Of a stretch of 64,000 bases of DNA, positions 10,037 through 18,631 are shown in pieces. How positions within the stretch are numbered: position 1 is the first letter of the stretch; each line of letters begins with the position of its first letter. This stretch comes from a bacterium (GTDB lineage: Bacteria; UBP6; JAFGXH01), in NCBI GenBank assembly GCA_027064085.1, contig JAMOQH010000126.1, positions 1 through 64,000 on the forward strand, given 5' to 3'. The notes below the pieces were generated by a model. The model did not search any database. It saw only the letters and a list, made by a program, of their open reading frames with translations, and had not been told where the DNA came from. The position numbers were made by a program, and so were the translations under genes.

Positions 10037-13000
10037 TTATCTCAATAAAGCCATAAGTCCTTGTGCTTGTTGGTTAGCTTGAGCAAGCATAGAAGTTGAT
10101 GATTGAGCCAATATTTGAGACTTAGATAATTTAGTTGTCTCTTGTGCAATATTTAAATCTCTAATTCTTGATTCTGCTGCTGTTTGATTTTCTTCTTGTG
10201 CTCCAAGGTTATTGATTGTATGTTCTAATCTATTAACCCAGGCACCTATTTTTGCTCTAGCTGAAGAAACTTTAATAATGGCATTATCAACTTGAGTAAT
10301 TGCTTCTTTTGCTTCATCTTGATCTGTAACTTGTACTCTATCTACTTTAAGAGCATGAGCATCAGCTTGCATAATATTTGTATTTAGTGTTTGGCCTTGA
10401 TTGGCACCAATTTGAAAGTCTGTTGAATTATCAACAACTCTCATTGTTTCTATATGTCTTCCTAAGTCACTTTCAAATACGAAAGATTTACTAGATTCAT
10501 CAAAAGTTGCTTTAATATCATAATTTTGGTCTATTTCAATATCAACACCTTTAACTATATTGTGCAGTATGTTATCACTTGTAACATCTCTTCCTACAAA
10601 TTCACCGGTTAATGCATCATTAACAGTAATTTCTAATTCGTTTTCTTCTGCTTTATCTACATTAGAAATTCCTAGAGCTGTTTTTAATGCTTCACTTCCA
10701 GAAATAAATAATCTACCATTTGCTCCACTTTTAGGAGAACGAATAACAATTGAGCCTTGTTGAGATTCTGTAGAATTTGGAATAGATTCTTTAACAAAAC
10801 TAACTATATTTTCATCTAATTCAGAATTGCCGGTACTCATTCCTAGTCCACCATCTACAACATCATTTGTAATTACATCTTTTAATTTATTTACTACATC
10901 TCTTAATGAATCACCTCCATCAATATAAACATCAGACTTATCTCCATAAGCGTTGTATATAGAAAATGTTTCTCCATTTTGTCCAAGTATAAATTGTCCA
11001 TCTGCATTATAAAATCTATCAATATCTCTTAGTTTTGTAGCTGCCTGGACATCTCCTCCGCCATTTTTATTAGCAGTAAAGCTAACTGTACCATCTGTTG
11101 GCAAAGTACCTGTTTCAGCTAAAGAAAATTTAGCATCAACAGAACCTAAACTTGCTTGTCCACTAGTTTCATCAAAATAAGATACTTTTAAAGTTGTATT
11201 ACTGTCATCAAGACTATTATTAGGATGGCTTGTTACTACTCCCATTTCAAATTGTCCTGTTGTTGGATCAAATGCATCAACTCTTGTTAAATCACCATCT
11301 GTAGCTTGAAATCTTTTTGTAACAGAGCCATCTGCTGTTGTTATATTTCCACCTGTTTCAGAATGTGTCATAGTAAAATCGTCTTTTAAGGCAGTAAAGT
11401 TCATTTTATGTGTTCCTGAATCATAAGAAATACTCATAACATCAGATAATTTTGTTCCATTACTACCAATTTGTGAATTAAAGTTAGAAATTAAATCACT
11501 TGCCATTTGGGCTTCTGTTTTGCTTGCTCCTTCTAGGTTTGTATTAAAATTGAATACTTCTCCTGCTACATCAATTTTTAATGATAAATTACTATCTGTA
11601 GCACTATCTGTAATATCTAAGCTTGTAGTATTATATGTTGTTGTATCTGGTATAGTATTTGCATTATCATTCATTGCTATCATAACTCTATCACCTGCTT
11701 TAAAACTACCAAGTAGCCCGTCATTTGTAAAGGCATTATTGAAATCTAATGAATAATAACCATCTGTTGCTGTCTTATCTGTACCACTTCCATCCCAAAT
11801 ATTTTCTACATAAGTCCAACTACTTCCACCATCAAAGCTTACTTTTGCATCAAGTCCAGCACTACCAATGCTTCCATCTGTTGCAAATTCAATCAATGCA
11901 CTAGTTCCACTATGGGAATTTGAATTTGCAGTAAATGCGGTATCCGCTGTAGCTCCCAATTTTCCTAAACCTGTTACAAATTGTGCATCATCAACTTCTC
12001 CTGCTGCAATTTGAGTAAAAAGAGCTGCATTTGCTCCATCATCTCCAACCATTTGCATTTTATAATCAAGAGCTTTGTGTTGATCAAGAGCATAAAATTT
12101 AACTTCTCCTGTCGTTGTACTAGCCTCTGCTTTAATAAACTGATTTAATCTATTATCTGCATTTATTGCATTTGCTAAAGTTACTGCATCAGTATTAGCA
12201 TCAGCACCACCAAGAGCAACCTGAAAGTTAACTATATTACTAGGGTTGCCATCTAAACTAAAGTTAATTTCAGCATTTCCAGCTCCACCAGCACCAGATA
12301 ATGTCATAGGATAATCTAAATAAGCTTCTCTTAAACCTGTTGATCCTGCTTGTAGAGTAGTACCAATAATGTGATATATATCATCATCATAAGTTACACC
12401 ACCATTTGCATCTTGGCCACTTACTGTTTCTAGGTTATCTAAAACCATACTTCCGTCACCCTTTTCATCAACTACAACTTTATAAGAGGCATCACTAGTA
12501 GGGCTATCAATTAAATTGTTTAAATTGGTAAATTCAGATATACCGTTTGCAGAACTTCTGTGAGTAACATTAAATAAGCCTTCTTCTCCAACAGCAAGGT
12601 TGTTACCCGCACCTGTTTCGTCAACTTTAAAAGTAAAGTCAACATTAGCATCTTTTGCTGTAAAAAGAACAGTATTGCCGTTAATAGTTAAATTCATTTT
12701 ACTTGATAAACCTGCATCGGCTCCAGCTCCACCTGCTGCAAAAAATGCTGTTTGTAAATTACTTTGAGTTGTTGCTAAGTCAGTACCATCTATATTAGAT
12801 GTAAAGCCATAGTCAACTCCATCTATTTTTATATTATAATTACCTGTTGTAGTATTTGCTCCGTCAAGAGTAAAACTCATTTTATGTCGAGCTGGAGATG
12901 CGTTTAAGTCCTGAGATTCAACAGATTGAACTCCATCTTTAACTCTAAACATTGAAGTAGTTTGAACTTCTCCCTTTCCTGCAATAGCATTAACCTCTAA

Positions 13001-13501
13001 TTGATATTCACCGTCTTTAACATGAGGTCCATAAAAATTAGCTTTCATTTGGCTTGTAGAAAAAGATGCAAATCCTGTTGCATCACCGGTTAGTAATTTT
13101 TTTGTATTAAATTCCGTTCTAGTTGAAATACCATCAATTTCATCTTTTAAAGCATCAACTTCTTTCTGAACTTCTATTCTATCATTTGAAGTAAGAGTAC
13201 CATTAGAAGCTTGCACTGCCAATTCTCTCATTCTTTGTAATATTGATTGAGTTTCGTTTAATGCACCTTCAGCGGTTTGAAGCATTGATATACCATTCTG
13301 AGAGTTTTCACTAGCTTTTTTAAGCCCTCTTATTTGAGTTCTCATTTTTTCACTAATTGCTAAACCACTAGCATCATCACTAGCATGGTTAATCCTCAGC
13401 CCTGTTGAAAGTCTTTGTATTGATTTGGTTTGTGCATTCGTTGCACCTTGTAAATTTGTTCTAGCCGTTAATGCAGCTAGATTTGTGTTGAATGATAACA
13501 T
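10037..13501 (-). CDS. fliC: Giant flagellin II
   Basis: A 1154-residue flagellin with conserved ends (N-terminal MLSFNTNLAALTARTNLQGA, C-terminal ...ANQQAQGLMALLR) and a very large central domain homologous to that of giant flagellin I, including matched blocks such as KVSFDGGSSWTYVE, YNADGQFILG and NGETFSIYNAYGDK. The ends, and several internal blocks, are nearly identical between the paralogues while intervening stretches differ, a pattern expected from duplication with ongoing gene conversion and surface diversification. As in flagellin I the ATG at 13501 (MLS), placed after GGAGG, is preferred over the in-frame ATG four codons upstream. A sigma-28-like promoter and a structured leader precede it. 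Confidence 0.95.
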   Translation of the reverse strand: MLSFNTNLAALTARTNLQGATNAQTKSIQRLSTGLRINHASDDASGLAISEKMRTQIRGLKKASENSQNGISMLQTAEGALNETQSILQRMRELAVQASNGTLTSNDRIEVQKEVDALKDEIDGISTRTEFNTKKLLTGDATGFASFSTSQMKANFYGPHVKDGEYQLEVNAIAGKGEVQTTSMFRVKDGVQSVESQDLNASPARHKMSFTLDGANTTTGNYNIKIDGVDYGFTSNIDGTDLATTQSNLQTAFFAAGGAGADAGLSSKMNLTINGNTVLFTAKDANVDFTFKVDETGAGNNLAVGEEGLFNVTHRSSANGISEFTNLNNLIDSPTSDASYKVVVDEKGDGSMVLDNLETVSGQDANGGVTYDDDIYHIIGTTLQAGSTGLREAYLDYPMTLSGAGGAGNAEINFSLDGNPSNIVNFQVALGGADANTDAVTLANAINADNRLNQFIKAEASTTTGEVKFYALDQHKALDYKMQMVGDDGANAALFTQIAAGEVDDAQFVTGLGKLGATADTAFTANSNSHSGTSALIEFATDGSIGSAGLDAKVSFDGGSSWTYVENIWDGSGTDKTATDGYYSLDFNNAFTNDGLLGSFKAGDRVMIAMNDNANTIPDTTTYNTTSLDITDSATDSNLSLKIDVAGEVFNFNTNLEGASKTEAQMASDLISNFNSQIGSNGTKLSDVMSISYDSGTHKMNFTALKDDFTMTHSETGGNITTADGSVTKRFQATDGDLTRVDAFDPTTGQFEMGVVTSHPNNSLDDSNTTLKVSYFDETSGQASLGSVDAKFSLAETGTLPTDGTVSFTANKNGGGDVQAATKLRDIDRFYNADGQFILGQNGETFSIYNAYGDKSDVYIDGGDSLRDVVNKLKDVITNDVVDGGLGMSTGNSELDENIVSFVKESIPNSTESQQGSIVIRSPKSGANGRLFISGSEALKTALGISNVDKAEENELEITVNDALTGEFVGRDVTSDNILHNIVKGVDIEIDQNYDIKATFDESSKSFVFESDLGRHIETMRVVDNSTDFQIGANQGQTLNTNIMQADAHALKVDRVQVTDQDEAKEAITQVDNAIIKVSSARAKIGAWVNRLEHTINNLGAQEENQTAAESRIRDLNIAQETTKLSKSQILAQSSTSMLAQANQQAQGLMALLR

Positions 13502-13525
13502 AATTTCCTCCATGAAATATTTGTG

Positions 13526-13562
13526 AAACCGAGTCCGTTCGGTTTAGGAGAATCCTTTCTCC
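13526..13562 (-). promoter_or_regulatory. Two hairpins in the flagellin II 5' leader
   Basis: The roughly 65-base leader contains two adjacent perfect inverted repeats: a 7-bp stem AAACCGA/TCGGTTT with a six-base loop (13526-13545) and a 6-bp stem GGAGAA/TTCTCC with a four-base loop (13547-13562). They sit between the promoter and the Shine-Dalgarno, where they could stabilise the mRNA or modulate translation. Confidence 0.5.
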
Positions 13563-13571
13563 ATATTTTGC

Positions 13572-13598
13572 TTATCGACCATTGTTTTTAAAACTAAA
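13572..13598 (-). promoter_or_regulatory. Sigma-28 (FliA) type promoter of giant flagellin II
   Basis: On the minus strand TTTAGTTT (13591-13598), 11 bases, then GTCGATAA (13572-13579) fit the flagellar consensus TAAAGTTT-N11-GCCGATAA at 13 of 16 positions with exact spacing. The position about 70 bases upstream of a flagellin start supports the call. Confidence 0.75.
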
Positions 13599-13631
13599 AT
13601 ATTTTTTTTATTTTTTTTATTTTTTTATTTT

Positions 13632-13668
13632 TTGTGTAGAGACAAGGCAATGCCTTGTCTCTACACAA
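13632..13668. repeat. Perfect 18-bp-arm palindrome between flagellin II and flgI
   Basis: Two perfectly complementary 18-base arms flank a single central A; the core reads AGACAAGGCA/TGCCTTGTCT. The element is far more GC-rich than its surroundings and lies against a long T-run. It resembles mobile REP/MITE-type palindromes of the 'GTAG(A/G)GAC...' kind that are scattered in intergenic DNA of diverse bacteria. It could also act as an RNA hairpin insulating the divergent flagellar units. Confidence 0.7.
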
Positions 13669-13690
13669 TTTTAATATAATAATAGGAAAA

Positions 13691-13736
13691 TAGATTGCAT
13701 CTATCCGGATAGTATTACTAAATTTATATGTAATAC
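13691..13736 (+). promoter_or_regulatory. Cluster of short palindromes upstream of flgI
   Basis: Three dyads are packed here: TAGAT-TGC-ATCTA (13691-13703), the perfect 12-base palindrome CTATCCGGATAG (13701-13712), and GTATTAC/GTAATAC (13712-13736). The symmetric GC-centred site is a candidate operator for flgI. No convincing promoter hexamers were recognised. Confidence 0.35.
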
Positions 13737-13771
13737 CTTATTTATGTAAACATTTTTTTGACGAGGTCAAT

Positions 13772-14860
13772 ATGTTGAAATATATTTTAATAATGATTAT
13801 TTTTAGTTCTATTGCTTTTGGTTCAAGAATAAAAGATATTTCTTATGTTAAAGGAGTTAGAAATAATAGTTTAATTGGTTATGGAATTATTGTCGGCCTT
13901 GATGGTACAGGTGATGATGATAAAGCTAAATTTACGATTAAATCTTTAGTAAATATGCTTGAAAAAATGGGAGTAAAATTTGATTCGAGGTCTTTAAAGG
14001 TAAAAAATGTAGCAGCTGTTATGGTAACTGCTAAGTTACCACCATTTTCAAGAGTTGGTAATAAAATAGATATTGAAGTGTCATCAATTGGTAATGCCAA
14101 GTCATTAAGGGGTGGAGTTTTGATTATGACACCATTAAAAGGAGCTGATGGTAAAGTTTATGCTATTGCTCAAGGTAATCTGTCTGTTAATGGTTATTCT
14201 GTTAAAAGTGGGAAAACAAAATCTAAGGCAGTTAAAAATCATTTAACTGTAGGCAGAATTCCTAATGGGGGTACTATAGAGAGAGAGTTAAAAAATTCTA
14301 TTTTAAATAAATCATATTTAGATTTAATTTTAAAAAATCCAGATTTTACAACTGCATATAGATTAAAAAAAACAATTAATGAACAATTTGGTGAAAATTT
14401 GGCAAAAGCAATAGATAGTAATACCATAAGGGTAGTTCTTCCTGTTAGTTTAAAGGAAAATCCTATAAAATTTATTGCAATAGTTGAAAATTTAGATGTA
14501 AAAGTTGATACTCCTGCGAAAATTGTAATAAATGAAAGAACTGGTACAATTATTATAGGTAAAAATGTAACAATTTCTTCTGTAGCTATTTCACATGGTA
14601 ATTTAAATATTATTGTTGAAGAAAATGAAACCCTTAGTCAGCCTTCGGCTCTTAGTTTTGGAACAACTGCTAAAACTAAATCAACTAAAATAAAAGTAAA
14701 GGAAGATAATGCTGATTTTAGTTTATTACAAGATAAAGTTACTTTAGAAGATTTAGTTAAAGCTTTAAACTCTCTTGGTGTTTCAACTAGAGATATGATT
14801 TCTATTATTCAAGCCATAAAAGCTAGTGGAGCATTACAGGCTGAGTTGGAGATTATATGA
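13772..14860 (+). CDS. flgI: Flagellar P-ring protein FlgI
   Basis: A 362-residue protein with a short signal peptide (MLKYILIMIIFSSIAFG) and the family's conserved features: RIKDISYVKGVRNNSLIGYG, GLDGTGDDDKAKFT, AAVMVTAKLPPFSRVGNKID and the GGVLIMTPLKGADG block. FlgI forms the ring that holds the rod in the peptidoglycan, so its presence implies a diderm flagellum. Length is normal for the family. The start follows GAGG at good spacing. It overlaps flgJ by four bases (ATGA), so the two are translationally coupled. Unlike in many flagellar clusters, flgH and the rod genes are not next to it in this window. Confidence 0.97.
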   Translation: MLKYILIMIIFSSIAFGSRIKDISYVKGVRNNSLIGYGIIVGLDGTGDDDKAKFTIKSLVNMLEKMGVKFDSRSLKVKNVAAVMVTAKLPPFSRVGNKIDIEVSSIGNAKSLRGGVLIMTPLKGADGKVYAIAQGNLSVNGYSVKSGKTKSKAVKNHLTVGRIPNGGTIERELKNSILNKSYLDLILKNPDFTTAYRLKKTINEQFGENLAKAIDSNTIRVVLPVSLKENPIKFIAIVENLDVKVDTPAKIVINERTGTIIIGKNVTISSVAISHGNLNIIVEENETLSQPSALSFGTTAKTKSTKIKVKEDNADFSLLQDKVTLEDLVKALNSLGVSTRDMISIIQAIKASGALQAELEII

Positions 14861-15591
14861 TAAGTAAGAATATGTTGACAGAGCTTATTGGTAAGGATAA
14901 GACGATGTCCTATTCTACTACGAAGGCAACAGTTCATTCAGAGATAGGAAAACATAAGTCTTCTGCTAAAGATGAAAAAATTAAAAAAGTAGCAAAAGAT
15001 TTTGAATCTTTATTAATAGGTGAAATATTTAAAGTAATGAGGAAATCTATTCATAAAACAGAACTAACTAAAGGTGGGTTTGGTGAAGATATATTTGAGT
15101 CTATGCTTGATGGAGAAATGTCTAAAAATTTAGCACAAAGAGATATGCTTGGTATATCAAAAATGCTTGAAAAGGAATTGCTTGGAAAAGCAAATAATAC
15201 TATTCAAAAAAGTAGAAATTCAATATTACCAGCAATAGGTAGAATAACTTCTAAATTTGGAATGAGAGAGCATCCTATTACACATAAATTAAGCCATCAT
15301 GATGGTGTTGATATCGCCTTAAAGGAAGGTACTCCAATAAAAGCTAGTTTAGGTGGCAAAGTTGTATTCTCTGGTAAACAAAATGGATATGGAAATGTTA
15401 TTATTGTTAAAAATGGTGAATATGAAATGGTTTATGCTCATTGTTCAAAATTATTGTTTAATAAGGGAGATAATGTAAAAAAAGGAGAAAAAATAGCTCT
15501 TTCTGGAAATACAGGTCGTTCAACAGGCCCTCATTTACACTTTGAAGTAAGGCATAAAGGTAAAGCTATAGATCCATTTTCTCTATTTTAA
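14857..15591 (+). CDS. flgJ: FlgJ rod-binding domain fused to an M23 (LytM) peptidase
   Basis: This 244-residue protein has an FlgJ-type rod-cap domain (about residues 40-108; KKVAKDFESLLIGEIFKVMR, GGFGEDIFESMLDGEM) and a C-terminal LytM/M23 metallo-endopeptidase domain (about 123-243). The zinc and catalytic motifs are intact: HHDGVD (HxxxD type) and HLHFEV (HxH). In enterobacterial FlgJ the second domain is a glucosaminidase cutting the glycan strands; here a peptidase that should cut peptide cross-links replaces it. The job is the same: opening the wall for the rod. Coupled to flgI by an ATGA overlap. Confidence 0.92.
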   Translation: MISKNMLTELIGKDKTMSYSTTKATVHSEIGKHKSSAKDEKIKKVAKDFESLLIGEIFKVMRKSIHKTELTKGGFGEDIFESMLDGEMSKNLAQRDMLGISKMLEKELLGKANNTIQKSRNSILPAIGRITSKFGMREHPITHKLSHHDGVDIALKEGTPIKASLGGKVVFSGKQNGYGNVIIVKNGEYEMVYAHCSKLLFNKGDNVKKGEKIALSGNTGRSTGPHLHFEVRHKGKAIDPFSLF

Positions 15592-15621
15592 AAAAAAAGG
15601 GGCGAAAAGCCCCTTTTTTTT
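15590..15621. terminator. Bidirectional intrinsic terminator between flgJ and ppdK
   Basis: A GGGGC-GAAAA-GCCCC hairpin (15599-15613) is flanked by an A-run on the left and a T-run on the right, so it can end both the rightward flgIJ transcript and the leftward dikinase transcript. Confidence 0.93.
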
Positions 15622-15646
15622 AGTCATACAATCTTATTACATATTA

Positions 15647-18484
15647 CTATTTCTTCTTAAAAAAACCTTTTACTGCATCTACCGCTTTATTTGCAACTTC
15701 GCTTGCTTTATCAGCAACATCAGATGCAACATTACTAGCTAGCTCAAGAGCAGATTTGTCTTCTATCTTAGCTTGTGCAGATGCTAATCTAGCAATAGGC
15801 ACTCTAAAAGGAGAACAGCTAACATAATTTAATCCTGTTTTATAGCAGAACTTAACACTTGATGGTTCTCCACCATGTTCACCACAAATACCAACTTTTA
15901 AATTAGGCTTACTACTTCTACCTTTATCTGTAGCCATTTCAACTAATTGACCAACACCAGTTTGGTCTAAAACTTGGAAAGGATCATTTTTATAAATACC
16001 TTTTTTTGAGTATTCAGAAATTAATGCAGCAGTATCATCTCTTGATAAACCAAATGACATTTGAGTTAGATCATTAGTTCCAAATGAGAAAAATTCAGCA
16101 TGTTCTGCGATTGCATCAGCAGTTAGTGCTGCTCTTGGAATTTCTATCATTGTTCCAACCATGTAATCAATTTTATTGTTTCTTTCCTCAAAAACTTTTT
16201 CTGCAGTTTCTCTAATTATTTTTTCTTGAGCTTTAAATTCTTTTACTTCACCTACAAAAGGAATCATTATTTCTGGTTTTGCTGTAATTCCTTTTTCTTT
16301 TAAATTTAATGCAGCTTCTATAATAGCTCTTGTTTGCATTTCTGTAATTTCAGGATATGTATTTCCTAATCTACAACCTCTATGGCCTAACATTGGATTA
16401 AATTCTGCTAATGAATCAACTTTTTCTTTGATATATTCAATAGATTTACCCATTTCATCAGCCATTTCTTTTTGGTTTGCTTCTTCATGAGGAACAAATT
16501 CATGCAAAGGTGGATCAAGTAATCTAACTGTTACAGGTAAGTCATGCATAGCAGTGAAAATACCTTCAAAGTCTTCTCGCTGAATAGGAAGTAATTTAGC
16601 TAACGCAACTTTTCTACCTTCTAAGTTTTCAGCAAGTATCATTTCTCTGATAGCTTTAATTTTATCACCACCAAAAAACATATGTTCTGTTCTACATAAA
16701 CCGATACCTTGTGCTCCAAAAGCTCTAGCAACTTTACTATCTTCAGGCGTATCAGCATTTGTTCTTACTAACATTGTTGCATATTTATCTGTTAGTTTCA
16801 TCAGTTTGCCAAAATCTCCACCTACTTCAGGGTTAACTGTAGCCACTTTACCATCGTAAATTTCACCAGTAGAACCATTTAATGAGATGAAATCACCTTC
16901 TTTATATGTTTTATCTCCCATTGTTAAAGTTCTTTCTTTATAGTCAATTTTTATTTCACCAGCACCAGAAACACAACATTTTCCCATTCCTCTAGCAACA
17001 ACGGCTGCATGACTAGTCATGCCACCTCTTGCTGTAAGAATACCTTGTGCTAAATTCATTCCTTTTAAATCTTCTGGAGATGTTTCAATTCTAACTAATA
17101 TAATATCTTCTTTTTTATCTTCAACCCAAGCTTCTGCTTCATCTGAAAAGAAAATAATTTTACCTGTTGCTGCACCTGGGCTTGCAGGAAGGCCCTTACC
17201 CATAACACTAGCTGAGCTTAAAGCTTCTTTAGCAAATACAGGGTGAAGTAATTCATCTAATTTATTAGGTTCAACCCTCAGAATGGCTGTTTTTTCATCA
17301 ATCATACCTTCATCAAGCATGTCCATAGCCATTTTAACCATTGCGGCACCAGTTCTTTTACCGGTTCGAGTTTGTAAGAACCATAATTTACCATCTTGAA
17401 TAGTAAATTCTAAGTCTTGCATATCAGAATAATGGTTTTCTAGTTTAGTTTCTAATGAAGATAATTCTGCATAAGCCTCTGGCATTGCTTCTTCTAGAGA
17501 AGGGTAGTTTTCTTTTCTATCTTCTTCTGTAACGCCTGCTAATTTAGCCCATCTTTTTGAACCTTCAAGAGTAATTTGTTGAGGTGTTCTGATTCCGGCA
17601 ACAACATCTTCACCTTGAGCATTAATTAAATATTCTCCGTTAAAAATATCTTCACCGGTAGCAGCATCTCTTGTAAAAGCAACGCCTGTTGCACTATCTT
17701 CGCCCATATTTCCATAAACCATAGCTTGAACATTTACTGCTGTTCCCCATTCTTCAGGAATTTTATTCATTTGACGGTAGTATATAGCTCTATCTGTGTT
17801 CCAAGAATCAAAAACAGCCATTACTGCACCCCAAAGTTGATCCCATGGATCTTCTGGGAAATCATGTCCAGTAAACTTTTTAACCACATCTTTAAAATCT
17901 AAAACGAGTTGCTTTAGGTCGTCAACTGATAATTCATTATCATTTTTAACGCCTGCTTTTTTCTTAGCTTTTTCTAAAACAAGTTCAAATGGGTCTTTAT
18001 CATCCATACCTTCTGGTTCAACACCTAAAACAACATCACCATACATTTGAACAAATCTTCTGTATGAATCCCAAGCAAATTCAGGATTACCTGATTTAGT
18101 AGCAAGCCCTTCAACAGCATCATCATTTAAACCAAGGTTTAATACTGTGTCCATCATTCCAGGCATAGATACTCTTGCTCCACTACGAACTGATACTAAA
18201 CATGGATTTTCTTGAGAACCGAATTTCGTTCCCATTAAATCTTCTATATTTTTAATTCCTGCTTTAACATCTTCCATAAGTGCTTTAACAACAGCATCTT
18301 TTCCATGCTTATTATATTCTGTACAAACTTCGGTTGTAATTGTAAAACCCGGAGGAACAGGAACTCCAACTAAGTTCATTTCAGCTAAATTAGCACCTTT
18401 TCCACCAAGCAAATTTTTCATCTCTGTTTTACCTTCGGCAAGACCATTACCAAAAGTATAAACTCTTTTTCTGTTTTTCAACAT
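15647..18484 (-). CDS. ppdK: Pyruvate, phosphate dikinase with an added C-terminal helix
   Basis: A 945-residue enzyme interconverting pyruvate + ATP + phosphate and phosphoenolpyruvate + AMP + pyrophosphate. The nucleotide-binding domain begins at YTFGNG...GGKGANLAEM; the phosphohistidine loop GGMTSHAAVVARGMG lies near residue 490; the PEP-binding barrel includes LDPPLHEFVPH and GTNDLTQMSFGLSRDD. The canonical protein would end near FRVPIARLASAQA. Here about 38 extra residues follow, an Ala/Val/Asp/Lys-rich amphipathic stretch (ASDVADKASEVANKAVDAVK) ending GFFKKK; that tail is unusual. Start follows AGGAG. It is a single-gene unit with its own promoter and terminator. Confidence 0.96.
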   Translation of the reverse strand: MLKNRKRVYTFGNGLAEGKTEMKNLLGGKGANLAEMNLVGVPVPPGFTITTEVCTEYNKHGKDAVVKALMEDVKAGIKNIEDLMGTKFGSQENPCLVSVRSGARVSMPGMMDTVLNLGLNDDAVEGLATKSGNPEFAWDSYRRFVQMYGDVVLGVEPEGMDDKDPFELVLEKAKKKAGVKNDNELSVDDLKQLVLDFKDVVKKFTGHDFPEDPWDQLWGAVMAVFDSWNTDRAIYYRQMNKIPEEWGTAVNVQAMVYGNMGEDSATGVAFTRDAATGEDIFNGEYLINAQGEDVVAGIRTPQQITLEGSKRWAKLAGVTEEDRKENYPSLEEAMPEAYAELSSLETKLENHYSDMQDLEFTIQDGKLWFLQTRTGKRTGAAMVKMAMDMLDEGMIDEKTAILRVEPNKLDELLHPVFAKEALSSASVMGKGLPASPGAATGKIIFFSDEAEAWVEDKKEDIILVRIETSPEDLKGMNLAQGILTARGGMTSHAAVVARGMGKCCVSGAGEIKIDYKERTLTMGDKTYKEGDFISLNGSTGEIYDGKVATVNPEVGGDFGKLMKLTDKYATMLVRTNADTPEDSKVARAFGAQGIGLCRTEHMFFGGDKIKAIREMILAENLEGRKVALAKLLPIQREDFEGIFTAMHDLPVTVRLLDPPLHEFVPHEEANQKEMADEMGKSIEYIKEKVDSLAEFNPMLGHRGCRLGNTYPEITEMQTRAIIEAALNLKEKGITAKPEIMIPFVGEVKEFKAQEKIIRETAEKVFEERNNKIDYMVGTMIEIPRAALTADAIAEHAEFFSFGTNDLTQMSFGLSRDDTAALISEYSKKGIYKNDPFQVLDQTGVGQLVEMATDKGRSSKPNLKVGICGEHGGEPSSVKFCYKTGLNYVSCSPFRVPIARLASAQAKIEDKSALELASNVASDVADKASEVANKAVDAVKGFFKKK

Positions 18485-18522
18485 AATTTCTCCTAAAAAA
18501 ACAAAACAAAAATTACGGTATT

Positions 18523-18551
18523 AATATAACAGAAATGAGTAATAAACTCAA
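18523..18551 (-). promoter_or_regulatory. Sigma-70-type promoter of ppdK
   Basis: Minus-strand TTGAGT (18546-18551), 17 bases, TATATT (18523-18528), about 40 bases upstream of the start codon. Confidence 0.55.
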
Positions 18552-18631
18552 TGTTTATTTGATTTATTTGTGAATTATCTCCGGTTATCTTACTACTAGT
18601 TTACTAATAATGCTTATTTATTTAACATATT

